This document shows positions 36,867 through 48,151 of a stretch of 64,000 bases of DNA, piece by piece. The translations under genes and the position numbers were made by a program. How positions within the stretch are numbered: the stretch's first letter is position 1; every line of letters starts with the position of its first letter. The stretch covers positions 682,001-746,000 of the forward strand of contig CM061248.1 of the NCBI GenBank assembly GCA_022605425.2, in the 5' to 3' direction. Source of the stretch: Hamiltosporidium tvaerminnensis (taxonomy: Eukaryota; Microsporidia; Dubosqiidae). The notes under the pieces were generated by a model that saw only the letters and a program-made list of their open reading frames with translations, was not told the DNA's origin and did no database searches.

Positions 36867-38454
36867 AACAAAATAAATTTTTTCCAGAAAAACGAATAAA
36901 AATTTCGAAAAAATTTAACTAAAAAAGCATAAAAATAGAAGTAGTTGTACCAGACAAGTCTTAAAATTGTCAATACACTGTTTTTTTGCATAAACCTATA
37001 AAATTATCAGATCATTTAAATATAAATTAATAAAAGATTTTGGATTTTGGCTTATATTTTAAGTAATCATATCAACAAATACATACTATAAAAAAAGACT
37101 GATTATTTGCTAAATCAATCTATTTTTTTCTCCAACATCGGCTTTTTCAAAGAATATATTTTTAAAAACTAAATGTAGTTTCTAAAATTGTGGTTTCAAT
37201 CTTTAATTTATCCACTGAACTTTGCAAAGATCAAATTATATCTAGAGGATATTGATTAAAATTTAGAAGTAAATCATAGACAATTATTTTTGATAGCAAC
37301 CTATTCTTCAGTTCCAAAAATAATTTAAAAAATTCTGAAATTTATTATAAAAAAATGTAAAACCTATCATTTAAATTAAAAAAAAATTTAAAAAGTCCAG
37401 AACCAATAAATAAAAATAATAAATGAAGTAAAAATTACCATCAAAATTAAAAAATGATAAATCCTAGAATTTATTTAAGGTTTAAAAACATGAAATATCT
37501 CGTATTTCGAATGTCGATTTTCTAGTAAACTCTATTATATTTTCAAAAAACAGTGTAATATAAGGAATAAAAAAAGATATTTTATGTATACAGAATCAAG
37601 AATGGATATAATTTCTGAGCAAGCAATATAATATCGATAGAACGAATAAATAGCAATGTTAAGAAAGGTTACTGTTAAAAAAATTTAAAAAATCCCGATT
37701 TAATTAAAAAATCATAGCATAATATTCAAATTTGCAAAGAAAGCGAATTGAGATGTTAACAATAAAAACATGGTTCTATTTCTATTATTCTACGAGGACG
37801 GAATTATTAGTATATTTACCTTGAATAATAACTGCATATTTTAATGAATATATAATCATCTTTGTAATATATGCATCATAATTTACATTTTAGCAAAAGA
37901 GACGATTATAAGTCTATTTTGCAAATATTATTACCTTTTATGTATTTTCTTGAAATTTTAGTAAAAATATTATAAAGTTAGATTATATTTTATTCGTTTA
38001 TCTATGAGCTTTTTGACATACATTTAAATATATAAATCCTGAATGATATGGCGGCGTTTATGAAGTTTGCAAGAAAAAATTGTTTGAAAATTAACAGTAA
38101 ATGTATCAGCTAAAAATTATACATGAAGGAAAGACACCATAACTATTTTAAAGACAAGAAGTAGGTTAAATGTGCCTTCCACTTCCTAGATTTATTAAAT
38201 ATTTAATAAACATTCAAGTAAAATGCAATAATTTATTAAAACTTACGCAATATATATTTAAATCAAAAAAAACTTATAGTTACTTATCATATTTTTTGAA
38301 GATCGCGAAGCTATATAAATTGGATCATGAAGTAATAAATGGAAGATAGTTCATGTGTTCAATCGAATCGTGATTTTTAAACAATATATTCATGAAGCTA
38401 TGTAATAAAACATAAAAGAGGAAATCAAGCATGATTTTTATTCAAAATATTACA
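36867..38454. other. AT-rich stretch without a recognised gene
   Basis: No feature could be supported. Confidence 0.4.
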
Positions 38455-39860
38455 TGAAAAACCAAGATCAAGAGTCGAAGGACTTTGTCACAGTAAATTA
38501 AATTTTAAAAAAATAGTCTCATACAATCAATATGAGATATATTATATCATTTATAATTTACATGTATTTTGACCTGAACGGCTAACTTCTTTTAAGGTGA
38601 ATGATCATGTTTCTAAAATGATAGTAATATACGAGGAATATTTTTGCTTAGTATTTACACGCGTTTCTTCTTCCTAGAATAGAATTGTAAAGTGTATCAC
38701 ATTGTGTTGAATTAGAGTATGGATTTTGCAATTCTTGGTGTGCCTGAAAACAAGCCAAAGTTATTACAACTGGAAAAATAGCAATACTAAACATAAATAA
38801 TAGTTAAAACTCTATTTTACACCAATTAAAAACTTTTTATAGGTAAAGTATACGATATAAGAAAAACCAGAAAGATAGTTTAAAAATCAAAAATATAAAT
38901 AATATAAAGAAATGAAAATCTTAGATTAAATATACGCCTATATTATAACAGAAAAATTTTGCATGGGCGTTTTGTTGAGTCTTTAAGAGGCCTAAAAAGG
39001 AGAATATGAGGTTAATCGATTATGATGTATTCTGATTGGTAAGAGAAACGTGCCTATAAGAATTATCTGGCACAATGGTAGATAATCTAGCCATCAAAGT
39101 GTAGAAAACACTTCAACATGCCTTCATTTTTACTCAACAGATATAAAATTACCATATTGAACCAAATAATAGATCAAAAGATTCAATAAATTTTTGAAAT
39201 TAGTCAGATGAAGATAAAATTCAACAACGAAATATAAAACCATGTCTAAATTCGGCATAATAGGCTAATCTAAACATTTTAAATGAAATAAAGACATGAT
39301 AACTCTCCTTAAAGTAGAAATTACATTCAAATTAACTTTAAAGAATTGAATTAGAAAAAAAACTTGAAAGTTTGACTTTTTAGGAAAATCAAATAGTTCA
39401 TTGTACAAATGTTTATTTGAGATAATTACAGATTTAAAGACTGAGAACGTATTCGAATAAAATCAATAGGTTAAGATTGAAAAACTTCAAATATTCATGG
39501 CGTTAGAGACATACACTCGTCGAAATTACCTAAAAAAATAATCTGGATAAATTATTATTTACCAAGAGACTTAGCCAGGCCTAATGCCTAAGAGCTTCTA
39601 GAGAACATCTTCTTGTGTTAAATATGGACCAGAAAACCATAAATACCAATATGTTAATAAGGAACAAACTGACAAGTAAGATGGTGTTAAACGGGTGAAG
39701 TCAAAAACTATTTGAACCCATATTTTCGATGACTTAATAAATTAGAAAAACAGACAATAAAGATAAATGAAGAGTAGGATACAAAGGAGAAAATAAAAGT
39801 GATCAAATGATGAATGCAAACGTTTTTAATTTAGAATTTATTTTAATAAAAATATCCTAC
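38455..39860 (+). mobile_element. R2-type LINE, strongly decayed copy
   Basis: It begins with AAGAGTCGAAGGACTTTGTC, matching AAGAGTCAAAGACTTTGTC of the long copy, continues with ATTTTGACCTGAACGGCTAA, and ends with GAATTTATTTTAATAAAAAT, like the LINE 3' end. All frames are lost and divergence is much higher than between the copies at 15146 and 33506, so this is an older insertion. Confidence 0.75.
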
Positions 39861-40848
39861 TAGTTTATTTATTATACTACCACAAAATTGACTAAAAAAA
39901 TAATTTGTTGATTTGAATGATTTTACAACCGAAAAGTTTTTTTTTTATTTTAATAGAATATTTTTTCCTTTACCAGTTTCTAGATCAATTTATTTTAAGT
40001 ATTGTTGATCTAAATCATTATACGTTCTAGTTTTTACATAATTTCACAGCCTATAAATATATATTTCAAAAACGGCTTGCTTTTTTTTATTAATAATAGA
40101 ATAAGACAAATGAAAATATAGGAATATAGACGCACTAATAATAATACTCGTCTCACGTGATAGATATATAGTTTTACTTCAAAATTCAAACCAATAAATC
40201 TTCTATATTTTTTATAACTATTAATTTAATAAAAAAAGTCATCTTTATATTTAATCTTAAAGAAAAGCTTTGGTTATGCCAGTCACTATAGAATTTCTTT
40301 TTCTCTTTTCTGAAGAAAGCTATGAAGAATGAATCACATCTAACAATAGTTCAATCTAATTTCTAAAATTAATAAAAAAAAAACATCTCTGCTTATAATT
40401 TATTTGAATATTATTGAGTTGCTATAAGTTATAAATAAATTCGACCTTAAAACATCCAATAAACATTTTTAGTGTTGAATCACATAGCCTTAAATTTATT
40501 AATTTTATCATTCTATAGCTGAATTGAATATGTCTTTGTACAAATAACAACATGACATCCAAAATTTTAGCCGCAAAAAACAAATATAAATCATTACCTT
40601 GTTATCAATACCGTTTCACAAAATTGTCTAAATTATTTTAATCCGCTTTAATTTCGAATATATTATTAACTAAACCAAGATAAATGTTAAGCTGCTATTG
40701 GTTTCAAACTAAACATTAAAACAAAATCTTGCATTATATAAAACATAAAACAGAAACTTTATAAAGATTGATAGATAAAAAATATTATTAGATGATGAGG
40801 GCGTCTTTTGATCATTATTTAAAATAAATTAAAATAGCGAAAAAATAT
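39861..40848. other. AT-rich region upstream of the LRR gene
   Basis: No gene is seen. The last 50 bases should hold the promoter of the LRR gene. Confidence 0.4.
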
Positions 40849-40851
40849 CCC
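40849..40851 (+). promoter_or_regulatory. CCC motif at the start of the LRR gene
   Basis: CCC lies four bases before the ATG at 40856, in the position known for microsporidian transcription-start motifs. It favours the start at 40856 over the next in-frame ATG at 40901. Confidence 0.6.
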
Positions 40852-40855
40852 TTAT

Positions 40856-43564
40856 ATGTCAGAAAATTATGAGATATTAATTTATTATAAATTATATATA
40901 ATGAAAGGTATCGATAATATAATTAGGAGTTTTTATTGTAGAAAATACCGATACATATTCAAAGCCTTTATACCTGCATTATTTTTCTTTGTTACAATGT
41001 TTAAAGAGTGTATCTGTTTTAAAATTAAAATTATTTTTGAAAACGAAGCAGAATTTTCTCAGGTCGCTCTACATCAAAATATTTCCTTTATTGATAACAG
41101 CGTTCAAATTAATGCATCAAATGAGGCACATATGGAGTCTTCTCAACCAGAAAATCAAAATCCTTTAAATTGTGTAGAGCCGATATATGAAGTAATTGGA
41201 AATAATAATGATACTATATTAGATTCAAAGACTCATACACATGAAAGTAAAAATTCTGCCAAGAAAAAAAAACTAGACGCCTTATTAAGTGTATGCGAAG
41301 AACAAATAAACTCTTTAAACAACAAAAGTGATGATAGCAGTTTCCAAGATGAAAATTTATTCCATAAAAAAGCTAAAAGATCTAATAATCCGTCCTCCAG
41401 TAAAAAACAACTACGCTCTAAGAATCAAAAAAATGGAATCAATGAAGGGAATTCTAAAGATCCAAAGTTCATAGTTTTTGATTATTCAGATAAATATGTG
41501 ATTCGATCTAAATATTTTGATAAGTATATTGGGTCGGAATTTACTGACTTAAAATTTAATATTTGGGAAATAACAAAAACAAATATTGATATCAAAACAT
41601 TTGAAATTTTTCTCAGTGTTTTATACTTTGGCAAATATAAAAAGAGTTTAAATTTAAAAATTGAAAAATTTATGAGTTTTTTAGAAATATTTTATGATTT
41701 ATTTTGTTATGCTAGATCAGATGTTATATGTAGTTTATACAAAAATTTAATTCCGGTTTTAATTATGTATAGAAATGATCTTATAGATGAAACACTTTCT
41801 GAAATGCCCGAGAATATATCATTGAGGCAAAAAAATCTGTTTTTGCCATTTATGAATACATTTTTTGATAAGGTTTCTGCAAAATTTGAAATAAATAATG
41901 ACGAATTTTTGGTTTTGAAAAAAACAGATCAGCAGAATGAAGTATGTTTTTCTCATAAAGAAATCATCAAAGATATAAAAATACGTACAACGCCAGAAAC
42001 ACTTATGCTACTAGGAAGAAATTTTAACAGCCATACTAAATTAATTCCTTGGATTCTATTTATATTAGAAATAAATGGTATCAAAATATCTTGTGACAAT
42101 ATGTACTATTATGAACGAGAAGAATACGAAAAAGAAATTCAATATGGAATATCGAATAAAATATTATCGAATCCAAAATCAAAATTTTTGCCCTCAGGAA
42201 TATTACTTACTATTAAATGGCTAAAAATTAAAAAATTAAAGTTTTTGGAACTAGAAAGAATTAAATTACGATATGAAGAATTAGCAGCAATTAAACAGTT
42301 TATAAATCTTGAATCACTTATTTTAGTTAAATGTATACTTCCTGAATTTTGTTCATTGTTTGCCAAATTATATTCTAATTTCAGAAAGTTAAAAACGCTA
42401 AAGATCATCGGGTTTGTCTTGACTTCAACATTTTTTAACAATTTAAAAAAAATGAAAATACAATATTTAGATATCTCATGTTCTATTTATAAAAGAAATA
42501 CTTATTTTTTGAAACCATGGAATAGAGACAATCAATTAAATAATTTAAGACTGGATTATTCTCATTTAGGGTATGATGTTATAGACAATTTGATGAAATC
42601 TAAAAACTTAAAATATCTGAGCATGAGGAATCTAAATTCGTCGTGGTTTAAAAAATCATCTAATTATTCTCTGTGGCCGAAGAGATATGAGGTTTTAAAT
42701 CTTTCTGGATGCATTTTTCACAAAAATTTGTTGAATTTTTTTTCAAAGGATTTGCAAGTTGACAATATTTTACTTGAAAAATTGAATATATTAGATCTTA
42801 GAAAAATATTGAAACAAAAAAGTTTACATTTATCTACAAAAAAACTCGATATAAGCAAATGCGCATTGGATTTAACTGCTATAAACTTTTTAAAAATGTT
42901 TGAAATTTTGGAGATTTTAATTCTTCGTCATTTGCCTCAATGTGAGTTACCGTTGTTTGCTGTAGACTTTTTTTTTAAATCTCATTTGATTTCAGTTGAT
43001 CTATCAAATTCACAATATATTCAGAATGAAATCATATTTTTACTTCAATTTGGTAGTTTAAGAATAATTAAAATCCCTAGATGTAACTTGGAAGTCGGAT
43101 TTATGAAATCAATTTTTACTATTTCTCAATATTCTTCCGTAGAACATTTAGATATTTCAGAAAACCAATTAGATACTAATGATTTATATTCTTTAAGCCT
43201 ATTTACTAATCTTAAGTATCTTGTCATAACCTTAGATAGTGCCGTATATATAGATTACCTTACAAACCATGATAAAATCTCTCATTTAGAATTAAATACA
43301 TTAATTTTAGTAAAATCTTACATAAATCAACAAATATTTCAATTCATAATGGAACAACCATCAGTTAAACATATTCTTTTTAAATATTCGACAATGATTG
43401 ACAATGTTATTCCTGTAAATTTAACTTACTGCATGAAATATATAAAGAGTATAAAATTTTCGGATTCGCTAATTTTCCCTGGTAATCTTAATACATTGGT
43501 TGATTTGCAAAAACAGGGGATAATAGTTGATTTTTGTGAAAAATCCCTTTCATTTATACAATAA
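40856..43564 (+). CDS. Predicted secreted BTB-like/leucine-rich repeat protein (902 aa)
   Basis: Intact ORF with the CCC motif just before the ATG. A hydrophobic segment (IFKAFIPALFFFVTMF, residues 34-49) behind a basic stretch looks like a signal peptide or anchor; starting at Met16 (40901) would make it a more typical signal peptide. Residues 60-200 are polar and low-complexity with Lys-rich patches (AKKKKL; KKAKRSNNPSSSKKQLRSK) resembling nuclear-localisation signals. Residues about 205-300 (FDYSDKYVIRSKYFDKYIG, then IDIKTFEIFLSVLYFGKY and FYDLFCYARSDVICSLY) have the layout of a BTB/POZ fold. From about 440 to the end come irregular leucine-rich repeats (LKFLELERIKL; LDISKCALDL; VDLSNSQYI; VEHLDISENQL). 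Such repetitive LRR proteins are expanded in some microsporidia; the partner is unknown. AATAAA overlaps the stop codon. The paralogue at 7803-10408 is dead. The BTB assignment is my pattern reading. Confidence 0.85.
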   Translation: MSENYEILIYYKLYIMKGIDNIIRSFYCRKYRYIFKAFIPALFFFVTMFKECICFKIKIIFENEAEFSQVALHQNISFIDNSVQINASNEAHMESSQPENQNPLNCVEPIYEVIGNNNDTILDSKTHTHESKNSAKKKKLDALLSVCEEQINSLNNKSDDSSFQDENLFHKKAKRSNNPSSSKKQLRSKNQKNGINEGNSKDPKFIVFDYSDKYVIRSKYFDKYIGSEFTDLKFNIWEITKTNIDIKTFEIFLSVLYFGKYKKSLNLKIEKFMSFLEIFYDLFCYARSDVICSLYKNLIPVLIMYRNDLIDETLSEMPENISLRQKNLFLPFMNTFFDKVSAKFEINNDEFLVLKKTDQQNEVCFSHKEIIKDIKIRTTPETLMLLGRNFNSHTKLIPWILFILEINGIKISCDNMYYYEREEYEKEIQYGISNKILSNPKSKFLPSGILLTIKWLKIKKLKFLELERIKLRYEELAAIKQFINLESLILVKCILPEFCSLFAKLYSNFRKLKTLKIIGFVLTSTFFNNLKKMKIQYLDISCSIYKRNTYFLKPWNRDNQLNNLRLDYSHLGYDVIDNLMKSKNLKYLSMRNLNSSWFKKSSNYSLWPKRYEVLNLSGCIFHKNLLNFFSKDLQVDNILLEKLNILDLRKILKQKSLHLSTKKLDISKCALDLTAINFLKMFEILEILILRHLPQCELPLFAVDFFFKSHLISVDLSNSQYIQNEIIFLLQFGSLRIIKIPRCNLEVGFMKSIFTISQYSSVEHLDISENQLDTNDLYSLSLFTNLKYLVITLDSAVYIDYLTNHDKISHLELNTLILVKSYINQQIFQFIMEQPSVKHILFKYSTMIDNVIPVNLTYCMKYIKSIKFSDSLIFPGNLNTLVDLQKQGIIVDFCEKSLSFIQ

Positions 43565-44739
43565 ATTTTTTAGAGTTTGATTATTATTCTTTTTGATTAT
43601 AAAGTGAAATAAACATTAATTTTAATATAGTATTATGTTTTAAATGGTTCTGTTCTGATTAGTCGAAAAATTTAAATTTTAAAAGCAAAATAATACCTTA
43701 TGAAGAAAGGCTTGGAGTAACATAACTCTAGAAGTTTATGAATTTATTACAAATAAAACGATGTGATATTTTGTGTTTGCAATACACATAAACCACCTAA
43801 TTATCAAATAAATATGTCTATTACCGGATGTAAGCCTAGATTAAAGAGTAAAATTGGTTTAATATTTTCTTAGTAAAAAATTATATTTCAATACATTTAA
43901 CGTCTTTTATAGGTCTATATCCTGATCATTTGTCAAGTCCCAAATTATAATCTTAATTGTTTTATAGATTATAAATTAATCAAGATATATTGATTGTTTT
44001 GGTTATTTCTTGGGATGGCTTTTTATAAATCTTCATATAAATTAGACGTATTCTATGCAGAAGCCTCCAATATATCCATGATTTCTAGTGTAAATCAACT
44101 AAATATCATGTGTTCACACCCTCATGGTCTTCGCAATAGGCTTAATATTTGGTATATAAATTTATTTTTAGAGCCTATACTTAAGGGTAGTTCGGTATAT
44201 ATTAAATTTCATAGTATATATTATTCAAATTTTAGGTTCATGCAAATTTGTGTTCTTCTAAGTTAAAATATATACGGTACAGGCAATTAGATTAATTGGA
44301 AAATTTAAGAATTTTTTTTTGAATTTTATTGGCTACAAAAAAGGATAGTTTAGTAAAGCAAAGGAGTAATGAAGAAAATGAACGCTTTACAAAAAAAACA
44401 TGTACATTCAAATACAAAATGCATATATCAAGGTTTTTATTCATTAGAGCGGCTTTCTTTTTGGGAAAGTTCCAGTTATAAATCATTTTTTCTATATAAC
44501 ACTTTCATTTGGCAGCCGATATCTAAATTTGCTGCCATATCGACTATGTGCTTAGTCACTAATATTATATAAATTTCTTGAACCTTCGTTTAGTGAAATC
44601 TTGAACCGAAAAATTTCTTCAGCAAAAATAAATTTTCCATACATAAATTAAATTTGTTTCTAGCATAAAGTTGGCTTTATGTTGCATGTTTTGTACCTAA
44701 TTCTTAAAATTTTTTTTATTTCAAGATGAAATGCATATT
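43565..44739. other. AT-rich stretch without a recognised gene
   Basis: TTG-opened frames at 43994-44266 and 44369-44572 lack motifs and CCC signals and are not called. Confidence 0.4.
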
Positions 44740-45960
44740 CTTTCTTGCACGTTCCGTTCTCCGTCGACATCCGAGACTCTAGTTCTTACCGTCCCCTTTT
44801 ATTAGTAGCAGAGGTTTTTGAATTTGAGATTTTTTTCATCTTTTCAGCTTGTTTGTTTGGATTACTTGCTGAAATCGGATTAATTTTTAATATTTTCGAT
44901 TTTCATTTTTTATTTCAAATCGGAATCTTATGGGAAATCATTATAACCATGCTTCACGTGGTTTTAATGTCCAGAGACATAAACTTCAGATCCCAAAACA
45001 TCAGCTTCTTTTTTGTTGTTTTGACAATCAAACAGGGCTTGAATATAAATAAAGGAGGAATGAAAACAGCTACCAAATGAAGAGAACTTCTTTTTTTCAT
45101 AATAAATTATTGCTATCCTGACCGATTTCTTTGCAGTTCAGCTTTTTCTAGCGATTGAAAATTGTTTTATTTATTAATATTACTTCTAGGTTTTCTTCAC
45201 AGTTTACATTTGACGAAACGTCTTTAGTAGAAAACTTTTTTAGCCAACTTTAAACTTAATTCAACATAAATTTACATTTTGTACGATTTATGTCACCATG
45301 TTGAGCTCTGTTTTTCCTAATCGGAACAAAATGTAACTCTTCGGACTATTTTCTGCTGTTGTCATCATAATTAGTAACTTTGCATATTTCCTAGATTTTT
45401 ATGGGCATAAGCTACGATGCCTTGTCTCTAAGAGTATATAGGCTTATTCTGCAACATCTTTGACTCGATCCACATATTATAGAGTTCTTCAATATGATCG
45501 CTAGCAAAAACTCTGCTAATATCACTTTGCAAATAGTTTGCGCACCGAAAATAAGAAAAAAAGCATTTAAAACTACATTAGCTACTTCTTCTGCACTTTT
45601 GATTTTTAGGCGTCGAAGTTATATATACTTAGATACGTGATCTTGTTCAAAAGTATGAATTTAATTAATCTTCGGAATGTGATTAAAATAGTTCAAATCT
45701 AGTTTTCGTCTTGAATTCATGTTTTTACTTAGTATCGGATTTACATCCAATCTTTTTTATGGTGCAGTAATCTTTTTGGCTCGGCATAGATTACTTTAGA
45801 TGGTTTACTATCATTTCTCCTGTGATGTTTTTTTGCAATGAATTTATTTCCTTTTCCCTATTGTCTCGATCATCGTGCCAAATCGCAACACGTGCATCAT
45901 ATAAAATTAAAATATCTCTTCTCGTGTACATAAAAACTCAATCTTCTCTTAAACCTCCTC
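44740..45960 (-). mobile_element. Ty3/gypsy-type integrase remnant, heavily decayed
   Basis: On the minus strand, pieces of a retrotransposon integrase follow in the right order across several frames: an N-terminal part with NITGEMIV (zinc-binding Cys lost), SKNMNSRRKLDLNY (first catalytic region), QDHVSKY (45645-45625), KSAEEV (45600-45583), FGA, LQSD (QSD at 45529-45521, second catalytic Asp), EELYNMW, then RKNRAQHG near 45300-45335 and KQAEKM near 44835-44860. In this family the expected string is FGAP..LQSDNGREF; here N-G-R-E reads I-S-R-V, so the catalytic Glu is lost. Many stops and shifts show long neglect. No LTRs or RT were found. The 111-codon plus-strand frame at 44745-45080 is a shadow of it. 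Confidence 0.8.
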
Positions 45961-46244
45961 AAAAAATGAAAAAAAAAATCTTTCTCCACAATAGTTATCT
46001 TGTTTAATCTGCCTCTCCCCTCATGATTCTTTATTTTCCTCTTAATAACTTTCTTTTATATCCTTTAGCTTTTTCTAGTACTCGAAGCATTGTTTATTAG
46101 TTAAGATTTGTGTATTCTGACTTTTGGATAAGTTTGTTTCATTTAGCCTTTTGCCAAAACAATACGTCATATCATATCATTAACATTCATTAACATTTGA
46201 TCATATAATTTATCTATATAAACGTTGCTTTTTGGATTTTTTAT
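45961..46244. other. Spacer
   Basis: Pyrimidine-rich on the plus strand; it might be further, unreadable integrase-element sequence. Confidence 0.3.
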
Positions 46245-47065
46245 ATGATTTAAACCCCCACTTCATTTTCGGTTGATCTATGAACTATTGTATAAAAGGC
46301 AAGGGGTCTAATAATGGTAAATCTTTCCCACAAAGTTAATTTGTAGTCTTTATATAACGAGATTGGATACATAGCTGAAATTTTGGGAATTACAATATAA
46401 AAGCATGGAAACCTAGTTTTAATCACTATGGTTAGAAGAATAGGTGCCTGGAAGATACCAAAATAAAACCCTTCAAAACCAGTAATCTGCGCGAATAATC
46501 TGGTGTTGAAGATATCGCAATATACTTCCAAAGGCAGGATTTAATTTCCTGTTAGTTCACTTTTTATCTTTCGTTCGAAAGTTTACGTAAAGCTCAAAAC
46601 CTAATCTATCAAAAGAAAATTGTCTTTGGAACGCCTATAACTTGGTGCAGCTTTAATTCATCTGTGGATTATATTCTATCCGTAGGGAAAGAACAAGCTA
46701 AAAAATCCAGTAAAGCTAAATAGCAGGTATTTTTGTTAGATGGCATTGCATTTTCTAGATGGGGTTTATCTAAGTATTCGAGATATATCTTAAAGGATAG
46801 TTTAAAAGCTTCTGAAGATGTAAGTTAAGTAGGAATTCTGCTAAACTTTGGAGAGCCTAAGACGGTTTCAAGTGCAATCAAACTCCGAAAAACGAACTTA
46901 GGCTACTTCCGGACAACCGCTTCGGTAATTTAATGTGTTCTTCAGAACTTTTTAATAAAGGGCTTTAGGTGTATTAAAGTATACAATGGTTTGTCGGGCA
47001 AGCCGTTATCTATTCTAATTCGGACAGCGTTAATAAATTTCATATTTCAAAACGCCCCCATTTTA
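46245..47065 (+). repeat. Family A dispersed repeat, decayed, interrupted by a SINE
   Basis: The plus strand shows TTCGGTTGATCTATGAACTA, AAGCATGGAAACCTAG, then the SINE (46486-46702), then AGCTAAATAGCAGG, GGCATTGCATTTTCTAG, GATATATCTTAAAGGATAG and CGGACAACCGCTTCGG, in family A order, ending near GCGTTAATAAATTTCATA. Substitutions are common. The next A copy lies only 70 bp away in the opposite orientation, so the two are tail to tail. Confidence 0.78.
46486..46702 (+). mobile_element. tRNA-derived SINE, copy 2 (nested in a family A element)
   Basis: The 217-bp unit matches the copy at 24611-24834: head GCGCGAATAATCTGGTGTTG, the anticodon-arm equivalent TATCGCAATATACTTCCAAA, GGATTTAATTTCCTG at the B-box position, body CACTTTTTATCTTTCGTTC, CGCCTATAACTTGGTGC and TGTGGATTATATTCTATC, end AACAAGCTAAA. 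Near-identical direct repeats AAAACCAGTAA (46475-46485) and AAATCCAGTAA (46703-46713) flank it. The A-element sequence continues on both sides, so insertion site and boundaries are certain within a few bases. Its A and B boxes have drifted more than those of copy 1. Confidence 0.85.
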
Positions 47066-47133
47066 TATTACCTTCTATATTTTATTACTAAAACTAAAAA
47101 ATTATCTATAAAAACGTATGGAGTTGGTTAAAA

Positions 47134-47873
47134 CAAGACTTTATTTAAAAGTATCACATCTTTTTAAAATAGTGGCAAGTGTTATATTTGTTTTTATGAC
47201 ATTAACGCAGTTCTAGGTTTGACATAAATAACTGCTACCCCAAAACTCTATCGGTGACCCCTGCAATACCTACGTCCCAAAGCCTTTCATTTACCAAGTA
47301 TGTAGAACCTAATTAATAGGCGAGGCAGTTGCCCGGAGTTCGTTAATGTCCGTTGCATGGAGTGTGATCGAAGGCCGAAGCCCCCCCTGGGCTCCCCCAA
47401 GACTATGCAGCATTCCCACTTACTCTACACTTTCTGAACCCAATAAACTTCTAGCTAAGATATATTTCAGAGATTTACATGGGGTCCACCTAAACAGTGC
47501 AATGTCATACCAACAGGTATAACCTGTTACTTAGCTCTCCCGGCTTTAAATGATTTTTTATTTTATATCTCCCATGGCGCCAAGTCTTCTAACCCGAGTG
47601 AGCAAGGCTAGGTTTCCATGTTTTTACATGGCAATTACCTACAATTTCAGCTGCCGCCTGCAATCTGGTTACATAAAAAAACTATAAATATATTTGTAGA
47701 AAAAGTTTCTCCATTTCTTAGACCTCTACTCTTCATAACAACTCCCATGGAACAGCCAAAGATGTAGTGTGGTTGTATTCCCACCAGAAATCCAAACAAT
47801 GATCTTCACACCAGTTTCACACACTGATTGCCAAGCAGAAAGTTTTTTATGTGGTTATCCTCCCTCCACCAAT
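47134..47873 (-). repeat. Family A dispersed repeat, best-preserved copy
   Basis: On the minus strand it runs from GGTGGAGGGAGGATAACCAC to AAGATGTGATACTTTTAAAT and AAA, about 740 bp, with the hairpin CCATGTAAAAACATGG (47631-47616) and CATAGTCTTGGGGGAGCCCA. Identity to 11418-12133 is high in the distal half. Every frame contains stops. No clear target-site duplication. Confidence 0.87.
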
Positions 47874-48151
47874 AAAATAAATGTAAAAAATAATTGAGAA
47901 ATTTTTTTATAGATAAATTAGATTATTTGAAATACCTGTCAAAAGTTTCATAACTTTTTGTGATTCTAATTTATCATAGAACATTATTTTCAATGGACCA
48001 ATCAAATAATTACAAATGTTAAAAAATATTTTTTATATTTTATTTTTTTGGATTTCAAAAGATTATACCTAATTTAATACAATAATATAAATAATATAAA
48101 TATTTTAAATATTAAAAGTAACTGTATAGATTTAATCAATAATTCGACACT

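Noticed and set aside
44745-45080. 111-codon plus-strand ORF with membrane-like segments
   Set aside because: It opens only with TTG and lies antisense to the decayed integrase, whose motif order is recognisable on the minus strand.
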